A DNA stretch of 64,000 nt from positions 3,808,001 to 3,872,000 of the forward strand of contig NZ_CP077091.1 of assembly GCF_014268595.2 (NCBI RefSeq), in the 5' to 3' direction. The position numbers and the translations under genes were made by a program. This document shows positions 36,329 through 44,226 of this stretch, piece after piece. Each line of letters starts with the position of its first letter. Position 1 is the stretch's first letter. The notes below the pieces were generated by a model. It searched no databases and had not been told where the DNA came from. It saw only the letters and a program-made list of their open reading frames with translations. The stretch comes from Pseudomonas hamedanensis (GTDB taxonomy: Bacteria; Pseudomonadota; Gammaproteobacteria; Pseudomonadales; Pseudomonadaceae).

Positions 36329-36780
36329 GAATTGACCACCACAGGCGAACTCGCCGCCTCAAAAGCCCTGAGTACCCGAAGCGTAGCCTCCAGATCACTG
36401 CGCTCGATGCCTTCCAGCACTTCATGGCGCAAGCGCACCAGTTCGGCCTCCACCGCCTGCACCAGCTCGCGGCCGGTATCGGTCAGGCTCAGGCACTTGG
36501 CGCGACGATCCTGGGCATCTTCAGTGCGACGGACGTAACCGGCCTGGCACAGCTGATCAAGCAGACGCACCAGCGACGGACTCTCCATCCCAGCCGCTTG
36601 CGCCACCTGCACCTGACGCACGCCCTCGCCCAAGCGCCCGATCATCAACAATGGAACGGCGCAGGCTTCGGAAATTCCGTAATTGACCAGCGTGGTCTGG
36701 CAGATCTTCCGCCAATGCCGGGCGGCCACCACCATGGCGCTGCTGATGTTCATCTGGAGACTGTCGAGGGGATCGGGCAC
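36325..36780 (-). CDS. MarR-family regulator of the FUSC efflux operon
   Basis: The 151 residues have the MarR winged-helix fold: VRQVQVAQAAGMESPSLVRLLDQLCQAGYVRRTEDAQDRRAKCLSLTDTGREL covers recognition helix and wing. It is the first gene of the operon it probably represses, relieved by an aromatic ligand as in EmrR/MarR systems. A candidate operator lies 16 bases before its start. Confidence 0.92.
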   Translation of the reverse strand: MPDPLDSLQMNISSAMVVAARHWRKICQTTLVNYGISEACAVPLLMIGRLGEGVRQVQVAQAAGMESPSLVRLLDQLCQAGYVRRTEDAQDRRAKCLSLTDTGRELVQAVEAELVRLRHEVLEGIERSDLEATLRVLRAFEAASSPVVVNS

Positions 36781-36795
36781 GGGATAACGGACACT

Positions 36796-36809
36796 GTTAG
36801 TTTGCTAAC
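36796..36809. promoter_or_regulatory. Candidate MarR operator
   Basis: The inverted repeat GTTAG-TTTG-CTAAC lies 16-29 bases upstream of the marR start, where it would overlap the promoter. Size and symmetry suit a MarR dimer. Assignment is by position only. Confidence 0.5.
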
Positions 36810-37035
36810 TATCAATATCGCACTGGAGGGGAATTTCAGTCAAGTTTTGAAACAAATTGCCGCGCTTGGCCGAATGAGGGACACGCTGTGGGAAGGTATT
36901 TGGATCGACAGACAGGACATCCCAATGCATATGGGAGAAATACGTCAACCAGAGAGCGTCACGGAGGGAGGCGTACCCACGAGTCGGATTCGTAATTTTC
37001 CGTAGAAAAAATCTACTGCGAGGGATAAAACGAAG

Positions 37036-37096
37036 TTTTTTTTACAGTAAGCAGGTTTTTTTTACATCTGAGCCTTTTCCCGCAATTTTTTTTACA
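37036..37096. repeat. Three phased TTTTTTTTACA tracts
   Basis: Identical 11-base units (T8 then ACA) begin at 37036, 37056 and 37086, spaced 20 and 30 bases apart, so they lie on the same face of the helix. Such phased tracts bend DNA. They lie between the antitoxin/toxin remnant and the marR promoter region, in an AT-rich patch that also holds GTAGA/TCTAC at 37002-37016. The role is unknown; a nucleoid-protein (MvaT/H-NS-like) site is one possibility. Confidence 0.6.
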
Positions 37097-37166
37097 CGCT
37101 GCACCTCATGCCAAACGATAGATCCCGTTTGTGCGCAGACGGCAGAAACTCAAGCTTATAAGTCAT
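37092..37166 (-). pseudogene. Decayed RelE/StbE-type toxin gene (N-terminal remnant)
   Basis: An ATG overlapping the antitoxin stop opens a 24-residue frame reading MTYKLEFLPSAHKRDLSF and ending at a TAA inside a T-tract. The first 11 residues match the usual start of RelE/StbE toxins (MTYKLEFLPSAL-like), and the 11-base overlap is normal for such operons. After that the sequence no longer resembles a toxin, so about 70 residues are lost. It is most likely a deletion remnant. Confidence 0.7.
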
Positions 37167-37401
37167 CCAGGCTTACCGAAATGGGCGTTTCGTGAAGGCG
37201 CGAACGAACAATGTCAGCCAGCTCAAGATCATCAAGCCGCTCCATCATTGCTTCGTAAACTTCGGCCGGCACCATATAGCCCATGACGCGATTGTGGTTG
37301 AGAACAGCGACGGCACCACCGTGCGCACCGTTGAACACAGCAGTAGGATTTTTCTTCAGTTCAGAAACACTGACAGCCATATCGGCGAGAACGCTTTGCA
37401 T
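37156..37401 (-). CDS. Phd/YefM (StbD-like) antitoxin
   Basis: The 81 residues match short Phd/StbD antitoxins: the DNA-binding N-terminus MAVSVSELKKNPTAVF, then GGAVAVLNHNRVMGYMVPAEVYEAMMERLDD, and a C-terminal toxin-binding tail. It normally represses its own operon and neutralises a RelE-type ribonuclease. Here the toxin gene behind it is reduced to a stub, so this is an orphan antitoxin. The ribosome site AAGG precedes the start. Confidence 0.88.
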   Translation of the reverse strand: MQSVLADMAVSVSELKKNPTAVFNGAHGGAVAVLNHNRVMGYMVPAEVYEAMMERLDDLELADIVRSRLHETPISVSLDDL

Positions 37402-37491
37402 AATAAAGACCTTAAATTGGGGCGTGATTTTTGGTCTATTTATGCCACTTGGACAACCTTGGCGTCAGACGTGACTGCAAATTCGCAATGA

Positions 37492-37737
37492 TCACCCCGC
37501 CCGCCCCTTACGCAACATTACATCCAACCGATCCACCACATCCGCCCAATCCGCGTCTTCCAAAATTTCGTCGCGCAAAAGCTGCGCCTGACTTTCCGAC
37601 CAGAAAAACGCGTCAGCCAGATGCAATTCCGGCTTGAGCGGGGAATGGCTGGCGATGAACTGGTCGATGCCGGTCGGGTCGTCAGCGAGGCCGAGCTGTT
37701 TGAACAGGGCCGGGAGGCTGTGCTGCGGATTTTCCAT
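37492..37737 (-). CDS. DUF2789 protein
   Basis: The 81 residues beginning MENPQHSLPALFKQLGLADDP match DUF2789, a small helical family common in Pseudomonas and of unknown function. The start at 37737 has a strong GAGGAG ribosome site. An in-frame ATG at 37797 would add 20 residues, but these are encoded by the inverted repeat that covers this ribosome site. The gene follows the efflux lipoprotein gene by 76 bases on the same strand. Confidence 0.85.
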   Translation of the reverse strand: MENPQHSLPALFKQLGLADDPTGIDQFIASHSPLKPELHLADAFFWSESQAQLLRDEILEDADWADVVDRLDVMLRKGRAG

Positions 37738-37797
37738 GATCAACTCCTCTGGAATCGGGCCCGGCGTTACGCCGTTTGTTGCAGAGGAGTTGATCAT
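37736..37797 (-). promoter_or_regulatory. Inverted repeat that can sequester the DUF2789 ribosome site and start codon
   Basis: ATGATCAACTCCTCT (37736-37750, plus strand) and AGAGGAGTTGATCAT (37783-37797) are a perfect 15-bp inverted repeat around a 32-base loop that has its own GGCG/CGCC hairpin. In the minus-strand mRNA the 3' arm contains the ribosome site and AUG of the DUF2789 gene. There is no U-tract. Translation control is likelier than termination. Confidence 0.65.
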
Positions 37798-37813
37798 AGC
37801 TGTCGCTGCGGGT

Positions 37814-39394
37814 TCAGGGTTTGGCGACGTCCGGCGAGCCTGCGGCCAGTTGCGCTGCTGGATAGACCGACTGCCATCCGCCGCCCAGCGCTTTGTACAA
37901 CCCGACCATCGCCAGGGAAACGCCGGTTGAGCTTTCCACCCATTGTTCCTGCGTGGCGAGCAAGGCGCTCTGTACGGTGAGGACGTTGACGAAATCGACC
38001 ACGCCTTCGACGTATTGCTGTTGCGCGGTGCGCAGGGCGATCTGGTTCTGGCGCACGGCTTCGGCGAGGCTGTCGCGACGGCGCTGACTGGCGTTGTAGG
38101 CGGTCAACTGGTCGTCGATTTCATGCCAGGCGCGCAGCACGGTTTGCAGGTAGGCGATGGCCGCTTCCTGTTGCTGGGCTTCACGCAGTTGCAGCATGCC
38201 GCGCAGGCGTCCGCCGTCGAACAACGGCAGGCTGAACTGCGGACCGATGCCAAAGGCGCGCGAGCCCCAGGAACCGAAGTCGCTGAGCTGCATCGCCTGC
38301 GAACCGAGGTTGCCGGACAGGGTGATGCGCGGATAAAAATCGCCCTTGGCTACGCCGATGTTGGCGGTGGCGGCGTGCAGGCGTGCTTCGGCTTGGCGGA
38401 TATCCGGGCGGCGCTCGGCCAGTTGCGAAGGCAGGCCGATGGCGACTTGCAGCGGCGACTGCGGCACCGCCGCGTCTGTGGATAACTCCTTCGCCAAGGC
38501 CTGCGGTGGTTCGCCCATCAACAGACTGATCGCGTTGATCAGTTGCGCCTGACGCTGCTCAAGTGCCGGCAGGCGTGCCTCGATGGCAGCGACTTGCGCG
38601 GCAGCTTCGGCGACGTCGAGATCGGTTGCCACGCCATCGGCCAGACGCAACTGCGAGAGTTTCAGGCTGTGCCGGGCAACGTCGAGGTTCTGCTCGGTGA
38701 CGGCGCGAGTGTTCTGTACGCCGCGCAACTGGATGTAGTTTTGCGCGGTGTCGGCGAGCACCGTTAGCAACACGCCGCGACGATCGTTTTCCGCCACTTC
38801 GAGATTGGCATCAGCGGCTTCGGTTTCGCGGCGCACACGGCCCCAGAAGTCCAGTTCCCACGAGGCCGAAAAGCCAGCGTCCCACAGGTTGAAAGCGGAA
38901 TTGCCGTCATGCCCCGATGGATCGTTCAGGCCCTCGCCGCTGTTGCGCTTGCGCGCGTAGCTACCGGTAGCGGCGCTGTTTGGGTAACGCTCGGCGGTGA
39001 TCACTTGGCGTGCAGCGCGGCTTTGTTGCAGGCGGCTGCTGGCCAATTGCAGGTCGAGGTTGTTGCTCAGTGCGCGTTGGGTGAGCGCGGAAAGCTGCGG
39101 ATCGTGGAACGTTTCCCACCAGTGCTCATTCAGGGGTTCGCTGACGGCCTGGCTGGGGGCCGACCGGGCCGGTTTAGCCCAGTCGGCAGGTTGCGTGGCC
39201 TCGGGTTTCTGGAAGTCGGGGCCAACGGTGCAGGCGCTGAGGCCGAAAAAGCTCAGCACAACAAGAGACTGGAACAGGCCTGTGTGGCGAGGGAGCTTGC
39301 TCCCGCTCGAGTGCGCAGCACTCGCGATTTTTGCGGCTACTTCGCAGCCCAGCGGGAGCAAGCTCCCTCGCCACAGGTTTTTGCGCAGGTTCAT
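37814..39394 (-). CDS. Outer-membrane efflux lipoprotein (NodT type) with REPIN-encoded signal extension
   Basis: This TolC-like channel has 526 residues in total. The lipoprotein signal core LFQSLVVLSFFGLSAC is normal, with the lipid cysteine near residue 55. It is preceded by about 40 odd residues (MNLRKNLWRGSLLPLGC...) that are the translation of a REPIN inserted in frame. The mature part shows both NodT halves (ERRPDIRQAEARLHAATANIGVAKGDFYPRI, ALGGGWQSVYP). Its ATG overlaps the upstream HlyD stop by 4 bases, so the original start was probably MNLRK. Initiation inside the insertion cannot be excluded. Confidence 0.88.
   Translation of the reverse strand: MNLRKNLWRGSLLPLGCEVAAKIASAAHSSGSKLPRHTGLFQSLVVLSFFGLSACTVGPDFQKPEATQPADWAKPARSAPSQAVSEPLNEHWWETFHDPQLSALTQRALSNNLDLQLASSRLQQSRAARQVITAERYPNSAATGSYARKRNSGEGLNDPSGHDGNSAFNLWDAGFSASWELDFWGRVRRETEAADANLEVAENDRRGVLLTVLADTAQNYIQLRGVQNTRAVTEQNLDVARHSLKLSQLRLADGVATDLDVAEAAAQVAAIEARLPALEQRQAQLINAISLLMGEPPQALAKELSTDAAVPQSPLQVAIGLPSQLAERRPDIRQAEARLHAATANIGVAKGDFYPRITLSGNLGSQAMQLSDFGSWGSRAFGIGPQFSLPLFDGGRLRGMLQLREAQQQEAAIAYLQTVLRAWHEIDDQLTAYNASQRRRDSLAEAVRQNQIALRTAQQQYVEGVVDFVNVLTVQSALLATQEQWVESSTGVSLAMVGLYKALGGGWQSVYPAAQLAAGSPDVAKP
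39281..39377. repeat. REPIN inside a coding region
   Basis: TGTGGCGAGGGAGCTTGCTC at the left and its inverted copy GAGCAAGCTCCCTCGCCACA at the right flank about 50 bases that contain a second imperfect inverted pair (CGAGTGCGCAGCACTCG). It belongs to a different REP family from those at 30912 and 42133. It keeps the frame of the efflux lipoprotein gene open. Confidence 0.9.
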
Positions 39395-40461
39395 CGCTGC
39401 GTCACCTCGCGCCCGGACGCCGTTGAACTCGCAGTATCAATGCTCGCCTCCACCGACATGCCTACCCGCAACCGCTCGGCCAGTGGCTGCCCCGGTTCCA
39501 GCACGATTTTCACCGGGATGCGCTGCACCACCTTGGTGAAGTTACCGGTGGCGTTGTCCGGTTTCACCGCTGCGAAAGTCACCCCCGTTGCCGGCGCGAC
39601 GCTCTCGACGCGGCCACTCAAGGCTTCGCCGCCGAGGCTGTCGACACGCACTTGCACGTCCTGCCCCGGCTGCACATCGGTCAATTGCGTTTCCTGAAAA
39701 TTGGCAACCACATAGGCCTGCTGCAACGGCACCACCGCCAGCAGTTTGCTGCCCGGCGTCACATAGGCACCGACACGCACCGCGCGCTCGCCGACCATGC
39801 CGTCTTGCGGTGCGGTAATGCGCGTATAGGACAGGTTGAAACTGGCGATTTCCAGCGCCGCCTGCGCGTGTTTCAAATTGCCTTCGGCGGCGTTGCGTTG
39901 GGCGCTGAGTATCTCGACCTGCTTGCGTTCGGCCGCCAGTTTCGCCGTCGCCGTGTCGAGGCGTGCCGAGGCCTGATCAATTCGCGTGCGTGCCTGCTGT
40001 GCGTTCTGCACCGTACCGGCGCCAACACCGGCGAGGTGGTTGTAGCGGTTCAGCTCCTGCTGAGCGAACGCCATTTCTGCCTTGGCCGAGACCACCGAAG
40101 CCTGCGCCTGGGCGATCAGCGATGCCTGCCGTTCCAGGGTCGCGTTGGCGTTCTGCAACTGCGCCCGCGCCACCAGGGTTTGCGCATCCGCCGCTTCGGC
40201 TGCCGCACGCAAGTCACGGTCATCGATCAGCGCCAGCAACTGCCCGGCCTTCACTTGCTGGTTATCTTCGACCAGCACCTGCTTGATGAACCCGGCCACG
40301 CGCGGCACGACCAGCGTGTAGTCGGCCGAGACAAAAGCGTCATTGGTGGTTTGCTCGGTGCGTTTGCCGAACAGCCCGGGCATCGCCAGGTATACCAGCA
40401 CGCCGACCGCCAGCGCGGCAGCCACGGCCACCGCGAGTTTTTGTTTGGATTGAGTCGTCAT
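39391..40461 (-). CDS. HlyD/EmrA-family periplasmic adaptor
   Basis: The 356 residues start MTTQSKQKLAVAVAAALAVGVLVYLAMPGLF, with one membrane helix. A split lipoyl domain (PRVAGFIKQVLVEDNQQVKAGQLLALIDDRD) surrounds a long alpha hairpin rich in Ala and Gln (about 100-190), and a beta-barrel domain ends the protein. This is the EmrA type that couples to DHA2 pumps. The frame is open upstream as well, but that part lies in the opposite reading of the pump gene and is not coding. It lies 26 bases after the MFS gene. Confidence 0.92.
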   Translation of the reverse strand: MTTQSKQKLAVAVAAALAVGVLVYLAMPGLFGKRTEQTTNDAFVSADYTLVVPRVAGFIKQVLVEDNQQVKAGQLLALIDDRDLRAAAEAADAQTLVARAQLQNANATLERQASLIAQAQASVVSAKAEMAFAQQELNRYNHLAGVGAGTVQNAQQARTRIDQASARLDTATAKLAAERKQVEILSAQRNAAEGNLKHAQAALEIASFNLSYTRITAPQDGMVGERAVRVGAYVTPGSKLLAVVPLQQAYVVANFQETQLTDVQPGQDVQVRVDSLGGEALSGRVESVAPATGVTFAAVKPDNATGNFTKVVQRIPVKIVLEPGQPLAERLRVGMSVEASIDTASSTASGREVTQR

Positions 40462-40487
40462 AAAAACCTTCTGTTTCAGTGCAGCAA

Positions 40488-42026
40488 TCAGGTCGGCGCG
40501 CGCGGCGGATAAATCCGCGTCGGCAGCCAGAAAATCAGCAGGATCAGCGTCACCGCGACGCCGGCCATGCACACGTAGAGATCGGAAGAAGTCAGCACCA
40601 CGGCCTGTTCGTGCAGGCGATGGGCAAGGCCCGGATCGCTGTGGTCGGCCAGCGGCGAGTTGCCGAGGCTGTCGACCAGCATCGTCGAATGGAAATGCAG
40701 GCGCGCGGTGGTCAGCGCTTCGATCACCCCAGTGGCGACCACCGCAGCGAGGCCTTTCACAGTGTTGAACCACGCCGACGCGAAGGGGCCATCCAGCGGC
40801 GTGATGCTGCCGGTCGACAGCATCAGCAGCGGTAACACCGCCATCGGCTGACCGAAAACCTGCAGCCACTGCAGAACGTAAAAATCGTCACGGATCCACG
40901 CCGACGTCAGGTGCGAACCGCCCAGACAGGACAGCGCCAGCATGCTCAACCCGATCCCGAGCACCCAGCGGCAATCGACCCAGCGCAAGTTACACAGCGC
41001 CGCCACCAGCGGCAGCGCAAGCAATTGCGGCAACGCAGCGATGAGCATGATCGGCGCGGTTTGCGCCGGGCGATAACCTTGCACCTGAGCCAGATAACTC
41101 GACGGAATCAGCACCACCGCCAGCAGCACGACAAGCACCCCGGCCAAGGTGATCAGCGCGAACGACAGATTGCGAATGCCGAGCATCTGCAATTTGAAAA
41201 ACGGAATCGGCTGCGACCATTCATTGATCATGAAAGCCACCAGCAGCAGCGCACCGGCGCCGAGCAGTCCGCAGATCAGGTTCGACTCGAACCAGTCCAG
41301 CCGATTGCCCTGCAACAGGCCAATCACCAGCATGCAGATCGCTGGAAAGCCCAGCAGCAGGCCTTTCCAGTTGAACGACTTCAGCCGCTCCAGCCGCAGC
41401 GGATCCTGCGGCAAGCCGTAGGCGACGGCGGCCATAGCGATCAGGCACGGCACGATGATCTGCCAGAAGGTCCATTGCCAGCCGACGTATTCGGTCCACA
41501 GACCGGCCAGCGGCGTGCCGAGGCCGGGGCCGAACGTTGCGGTCAGTGCGTAGCCGGCCAGTCCGTACAGTTTGATGTTTGCCGGCAAAAAGCGCAGCGC
41601 GACGGTCATCAGCATCGGCGGCAGCGCGCCGCCGGCCAGACCTTGGAGGATGCGCATCAACAGCAGACTTTCGTAATTCGGGGCGAACGGACACAGGACG
41701 CCGAGCGCGGTAAACAGGCCGATTGCGCAGAGGGTGAAGCGGCGCAGCGAAAAGGTCACCGAGCACCACGGCGCAAAGGCCATGGCCGCGACCGATGTGG
41801 CGGTGTAGCTCGCGACCAGCCAGGTGCCTTCGTCGTAGCCGATGTGTAGCGCGCCACGGATATCGGCCAGCGCGACTTTGGTGACCATCTCGTTGAGGCC
41901 CGAGACCAGCACGGCCAACAGCACGCCGACCAGACCGATGATGATCCGCGCCCCGAACACCGGGGGCGTGGTCGCCGTCGCCGGGCTGGCCGCGGCGAGG
42001 GGTGCCGTGACCGTCAGGGATGTCAT
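40488..42026 (-). CDS. MFS drug transporter, DHA2 (14-helix) type, EmrB-like
   Basis: The 512 residues have about 14 helices. Marks include GLNEMVTKVALADIRGALHIGYDEGTWLVASYT in helix 1 to 2, LLMRILQGLAGGALPPMLMTVALRFLP in helix 4, and the antiporter motif region GLAGYALTATFGPGLGTPLAGLW in helix 5. With the HlyD and NodT genes it forms a tripartite exporter. It is the first gene of its operon. Substrates are unknown. Confidence 0.92.
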   Translation of the reverse strand: MTSLTVTAPLAAASPATATTPPVFGARIIIGLVGVLLAVLVSGLNEMVTKVALADIRGALHIGYDEGTWLVASYTATSVAAMAFAPWCSVTFSLRRFTLCAIGLFTALGVLCPFAPNYESLLLMRILQGLAGGALPPMLMTVALRFLPANIKLYGLAGYALTATFGPGLGTPLAGLWTEYVGWQWTFWQIIVPCLIAMAAVAYGLPQDPLRLERLKSFNWKGLLLGFPAICMLVIGLLQGNRLDWFESNLICGLLGAGALLLVAFMINEWSQPIPFFKLQMLGIRNLSFALITLAGVLVVLLAVVLIPSSYLAQVQGYRPAQTAPIMLIAALPQLLALPLVAALCNLRWVDCRWVLGIGLSMLALSCLGGSHLTSAWIRDDFYVLQWLQVFGQPMAVLPLLMLSTGSITPLDGPFASAWFNTVKGLAAVVATGVIEALTTARLHFHSTMLVDSLGNSPLADHSDPGLAHRLHEQAVVLTSSDLYVCMAGVAVTLILLIFWLPTRIYPPRAPT

Positions 42027-42132
42027 GAATGAAAACTCCGGGGGGTGAAATACCGGAGCATTTTAGTGGGGCTTAGTGCTGACGAAAATTGACTTATTGG
42101 TAGGTTATAAGTGCATCAGACACAACAGTTAT

Positions 42133-42229
42133 CCCTGTAGGAGTGAGCCTGCTCGCGATAGCGGTGTGTCAGTTTGAAAATCCGTCGGCTGGTGTACCGC
42201 TATCGCGAGCAGGCTCACTCCTACAGGGG
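42133..42229. repeat. REPIN
   Basis: CCCTGTAGGAGTGAGCCTGC on the left and its inverted copy on the right form arms of about 33 bases, continuing into GCTCGCGATAGCGGT, around a 30-base spacer. It is the same family as 30912. It lies 20 bases beyond the stop of the LysR gene. Confidence 0.92.
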
Positions 42230-42248
42230 ATTTGTGTGAAATTCGGGA

Positions 42249-43166
42249 TCAGGGTTGTGCCGCCAGCCACGTCTCATCGCAACAGGCCTTGAGCGTTTCG
42301 CGCAGCCAGCGGTGGGCGGGGTCCTTGTCGAAACGCGGGTGCCAGGCCTGGGTCAGCATCAGCATCGGCAGCGGGATCGGCAGGTCGAATGAGCGCAGTT
42401 TCAGGCCCAGCCGTCGCACGCTGAGCAGCGCTTCCTTGGGCACTGGCAGGATCAGGTCGGAGTCCGGCAAGGCGAACATCGCCGCATGAAAACTCGGCGC
42501 AATCACTGCCACCCGCCGTTCCAGCCCCAAGGCATTCAATGCCGTATCAATAGGCCCGCGGGCGATACCCCGGCGCGACATGCTGATATGCGAGAAACCG
42601 GCGTAGCGCTCAGCGGTGATCTCGCCGTCGAGCAACGGGTGATCTTCGCGCACAAGCCCGACGAAGTGAGTGGAGAACAGATTCTGGATTTTCACTTCCG
42701 GCGTGACGGGCCGGGTATTGCTCACGCTCAGGTCGATCCGTCCTTCGCGCAATGCCTCGTCGTCGCCATCGCCTTCGGGGACGAAGCGCAGCTCGCAGTG
42801 CGGTGCCAGTTGATCAAGGGTGTCGAACAACTTGCCGCCGTAGACACCGATGAAAAAGTCGTTGGCGCGAATGCTGAAACGCCGCCGCAAAGTGCCCAAC
42901 TCCACGCTGTCGGCCGAACGGAACAGCAGCGCCGCCTGCTCGACCACGTCGCGCACTTGTTCGCGCAATTCCAAAGCTTTGGGAGTCGGCACCAGACCGC
43001 GTCCGGCACGTACCAGGATCGGATCGCCGATGGCTTCGCGGATGCGCGTCAGCGTGCGGCTCATCGCCGCCGGGCTGAGGTTCATTCGCCGCGCCGCACC
43101 GACCACACTGCCCTCGTCGAGCAGGGCATCGAGGGCGACCAGCAGGTTCATGTCCGGGAGTTGCAT
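42249..43166 (-). CDS. LysR-family transcriptional regulator
   Basis: The 305 residues begin MQLPDMNLLVALDALLDEGSVVGAARRMNLSPAAMSRTLTRIREAIGDPILVRAGRGLVPTP, a NodD-like winged helix with HTH at about 20-40. A two-lobed effector-binding domain follows. Its target is unclear: it could serve the divergent side or the tau-like operon upstream on the same strand. Starts at 43175 or 43166 are both possible; I prefer 43166, where the protein aligns best with the family. Confidence 0.9.
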   Translation of the reverse strand: MQLPDMNLLVALDALLDEGSVVGAARRMNLSPAAMSRTLTRIREAIGDPILVRAGRGLVPTPKALELREQVRDVVEQAALLFRSADSVELGTLRRRFSIRANDFFIGVYGGKLFDTLDQLAPHCELRFVPEGDGDDEALREGRIDLSVSNTRPVTPEVKIQNLFSTHFVGLVREDHPLLDGEITAERYAGFSHISMSRRGIARGPIDTALNALGLERRVAVIAPSFHAAMFALPDSDLILPVPKEALLSVRRLGLKLRSFDLPIPLPMLMLTQAWHPRFDKDPAHRWLRETLKACCDETWLAAQP

Positions 43167-43247
43167 GCTGAGCACTCATGGCTGATCTGGATTGATCCGG
43201 GTGCAATGCTAGCAAACATCCTTTGGGATCGGCGGCGTCTTTGAAAA

Positions 43248-43322
43248 AGCTATCGCGAGCAGGCTCACTCCTACAGGGGGAACGCATTTCAAATGTAGGC
43301 CTTCGCCTGCTCGCGATGAGGC
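43248..43322. repeat. Degenerate REPIN
   Basis: A full REP (GCTATCGCGAGCAGGCTCAC) is followed after a short spacer by an imperfect inverted partner (GTAGGCCTTCGCCTGCTCGC). It lies just past the ABC permease stop at 43340. Confidence 0.85.
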
Positions 43323-43339
43323 CAGTCGCTGCACCACAG

Positions 43340-44206
43340 CTATCGTTGCATACCCCACCGCTTGACGGTCACTCGCTCCAACGTATCAAACACCAGATTC
43401 TCCACCAGCAAACCAATCAGAATCACCACCGCCAACCCGGCAAACACCTTGTCGGTGTACAGCTCATTGCGATTCTGGAAGATGTACCAGCCCAACCCGC
43501 CCTTGCCGCTGGTCGCACCAAACACCAATTCGGCAGCGATCAACGTGCGCCAGGCAAACGCCCAGCCAATCTTCAGCCCCGCGAGAATCGATGGCAGCGC
43601 CGCCGGGATCAGGACGAACAACACCAGCCGCAGCCCCTTGAGTCCGTAGTTGCGCCCGGCCATGCGCAGGGTTTCGGAGACGCCGAGAAAACCGGCATAA
43701 GTATTGAGCGCCAGCGCCCACAACACCGAATGCACCAGCACGAAAATCAGGCTGTTCTGCCCCAGACCAAACCACAGCAGGGCCAGCGGCAACAGGGCAA
43801 TCGCCGGCAACGGATTGAACATCGAGGTCATCGTGCTCAACAGATCGCGTCCCAACTGCGTCGACACTGCCAGGGTGGTCAAGGCAAACGCCAGAACAAT
43901 GCCGATCAAGTACCCCTTGATCAGCACCACCAGGGATATCCACACCTTGGCCAACAGCTCGCCACTGAGCAGGCCGTCGAACAAGGCGTGGGCGGTTTGC
44001 AGAAAGCTCGGCAGCATCAGATCGTTGTTCTGAATCCGCGCGACCACTTCCCAGACGATCGCCAATACGATCAGGATCAGGCTTTTGCGCAGCCAGCCCT
44101 GTTGCCACAATCGCGTGCCGAGCGGTAATTCGCGCTCGACCGGCACGGCAGTCAGCGGCTCGAGCACGGTTTCGAATTCTTCACGCACGGAGGGTGAATG
44201 GCTCAT
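43340..44206 (-). CDS. ABC transporter permease, TauC/SsuC type
   Basis: The 288 residues have about six helices and the permease EAA loop (TAKVWISL... and the later RMAGRNYGLKGLRLVLFVLIPAALPSILAGLKIGWAFAWRTLIAAEL). This is the nitrate/sulfonate/taurine permease group. The start at 44206 has an AGAGGA ribosome site. It follows the ATPase gene in one operon with a TauD-like gene. The binding-protein gene expected in such systems is not in the window. Confidence 0.9.
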   Translation of the reverse strand: MSHSPSVREEFETVLEPLTAVPVERELPLGTRLWQQGWLRKSLILIVLAIVWEVVARIQNNDLMLPSFLQTAHALFDGLLSGELLAKVWISLVVLIKGYLIGIVLAFALTTLAVSTQLGRDLLSTMTSMFNPLPAIALLPLALLWFGLGQNSLIFVLVHSVLWALALNTYAGFLGVSETLRMAGRNYGLKGLRLVLFVLIPAALPSILAGLKIGWAFAWRTLIAAELVFGATSGKGGLGWYIFQNRNELYTDKVFAGLAVVILIGLLVENLVFDTLERVTVKRWGMQR

Positions 44207-44226
44207 CGGGTAATCCTCTCGGCCGC

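Noticed and set aside
36424-37005. Plus-strand frame opposite marR, ending near the T-tracts
   Set aside because: Most is antisense to marR. The last 40 residues lie in intergenic DNA, but no ribosome site or family supports a gene.
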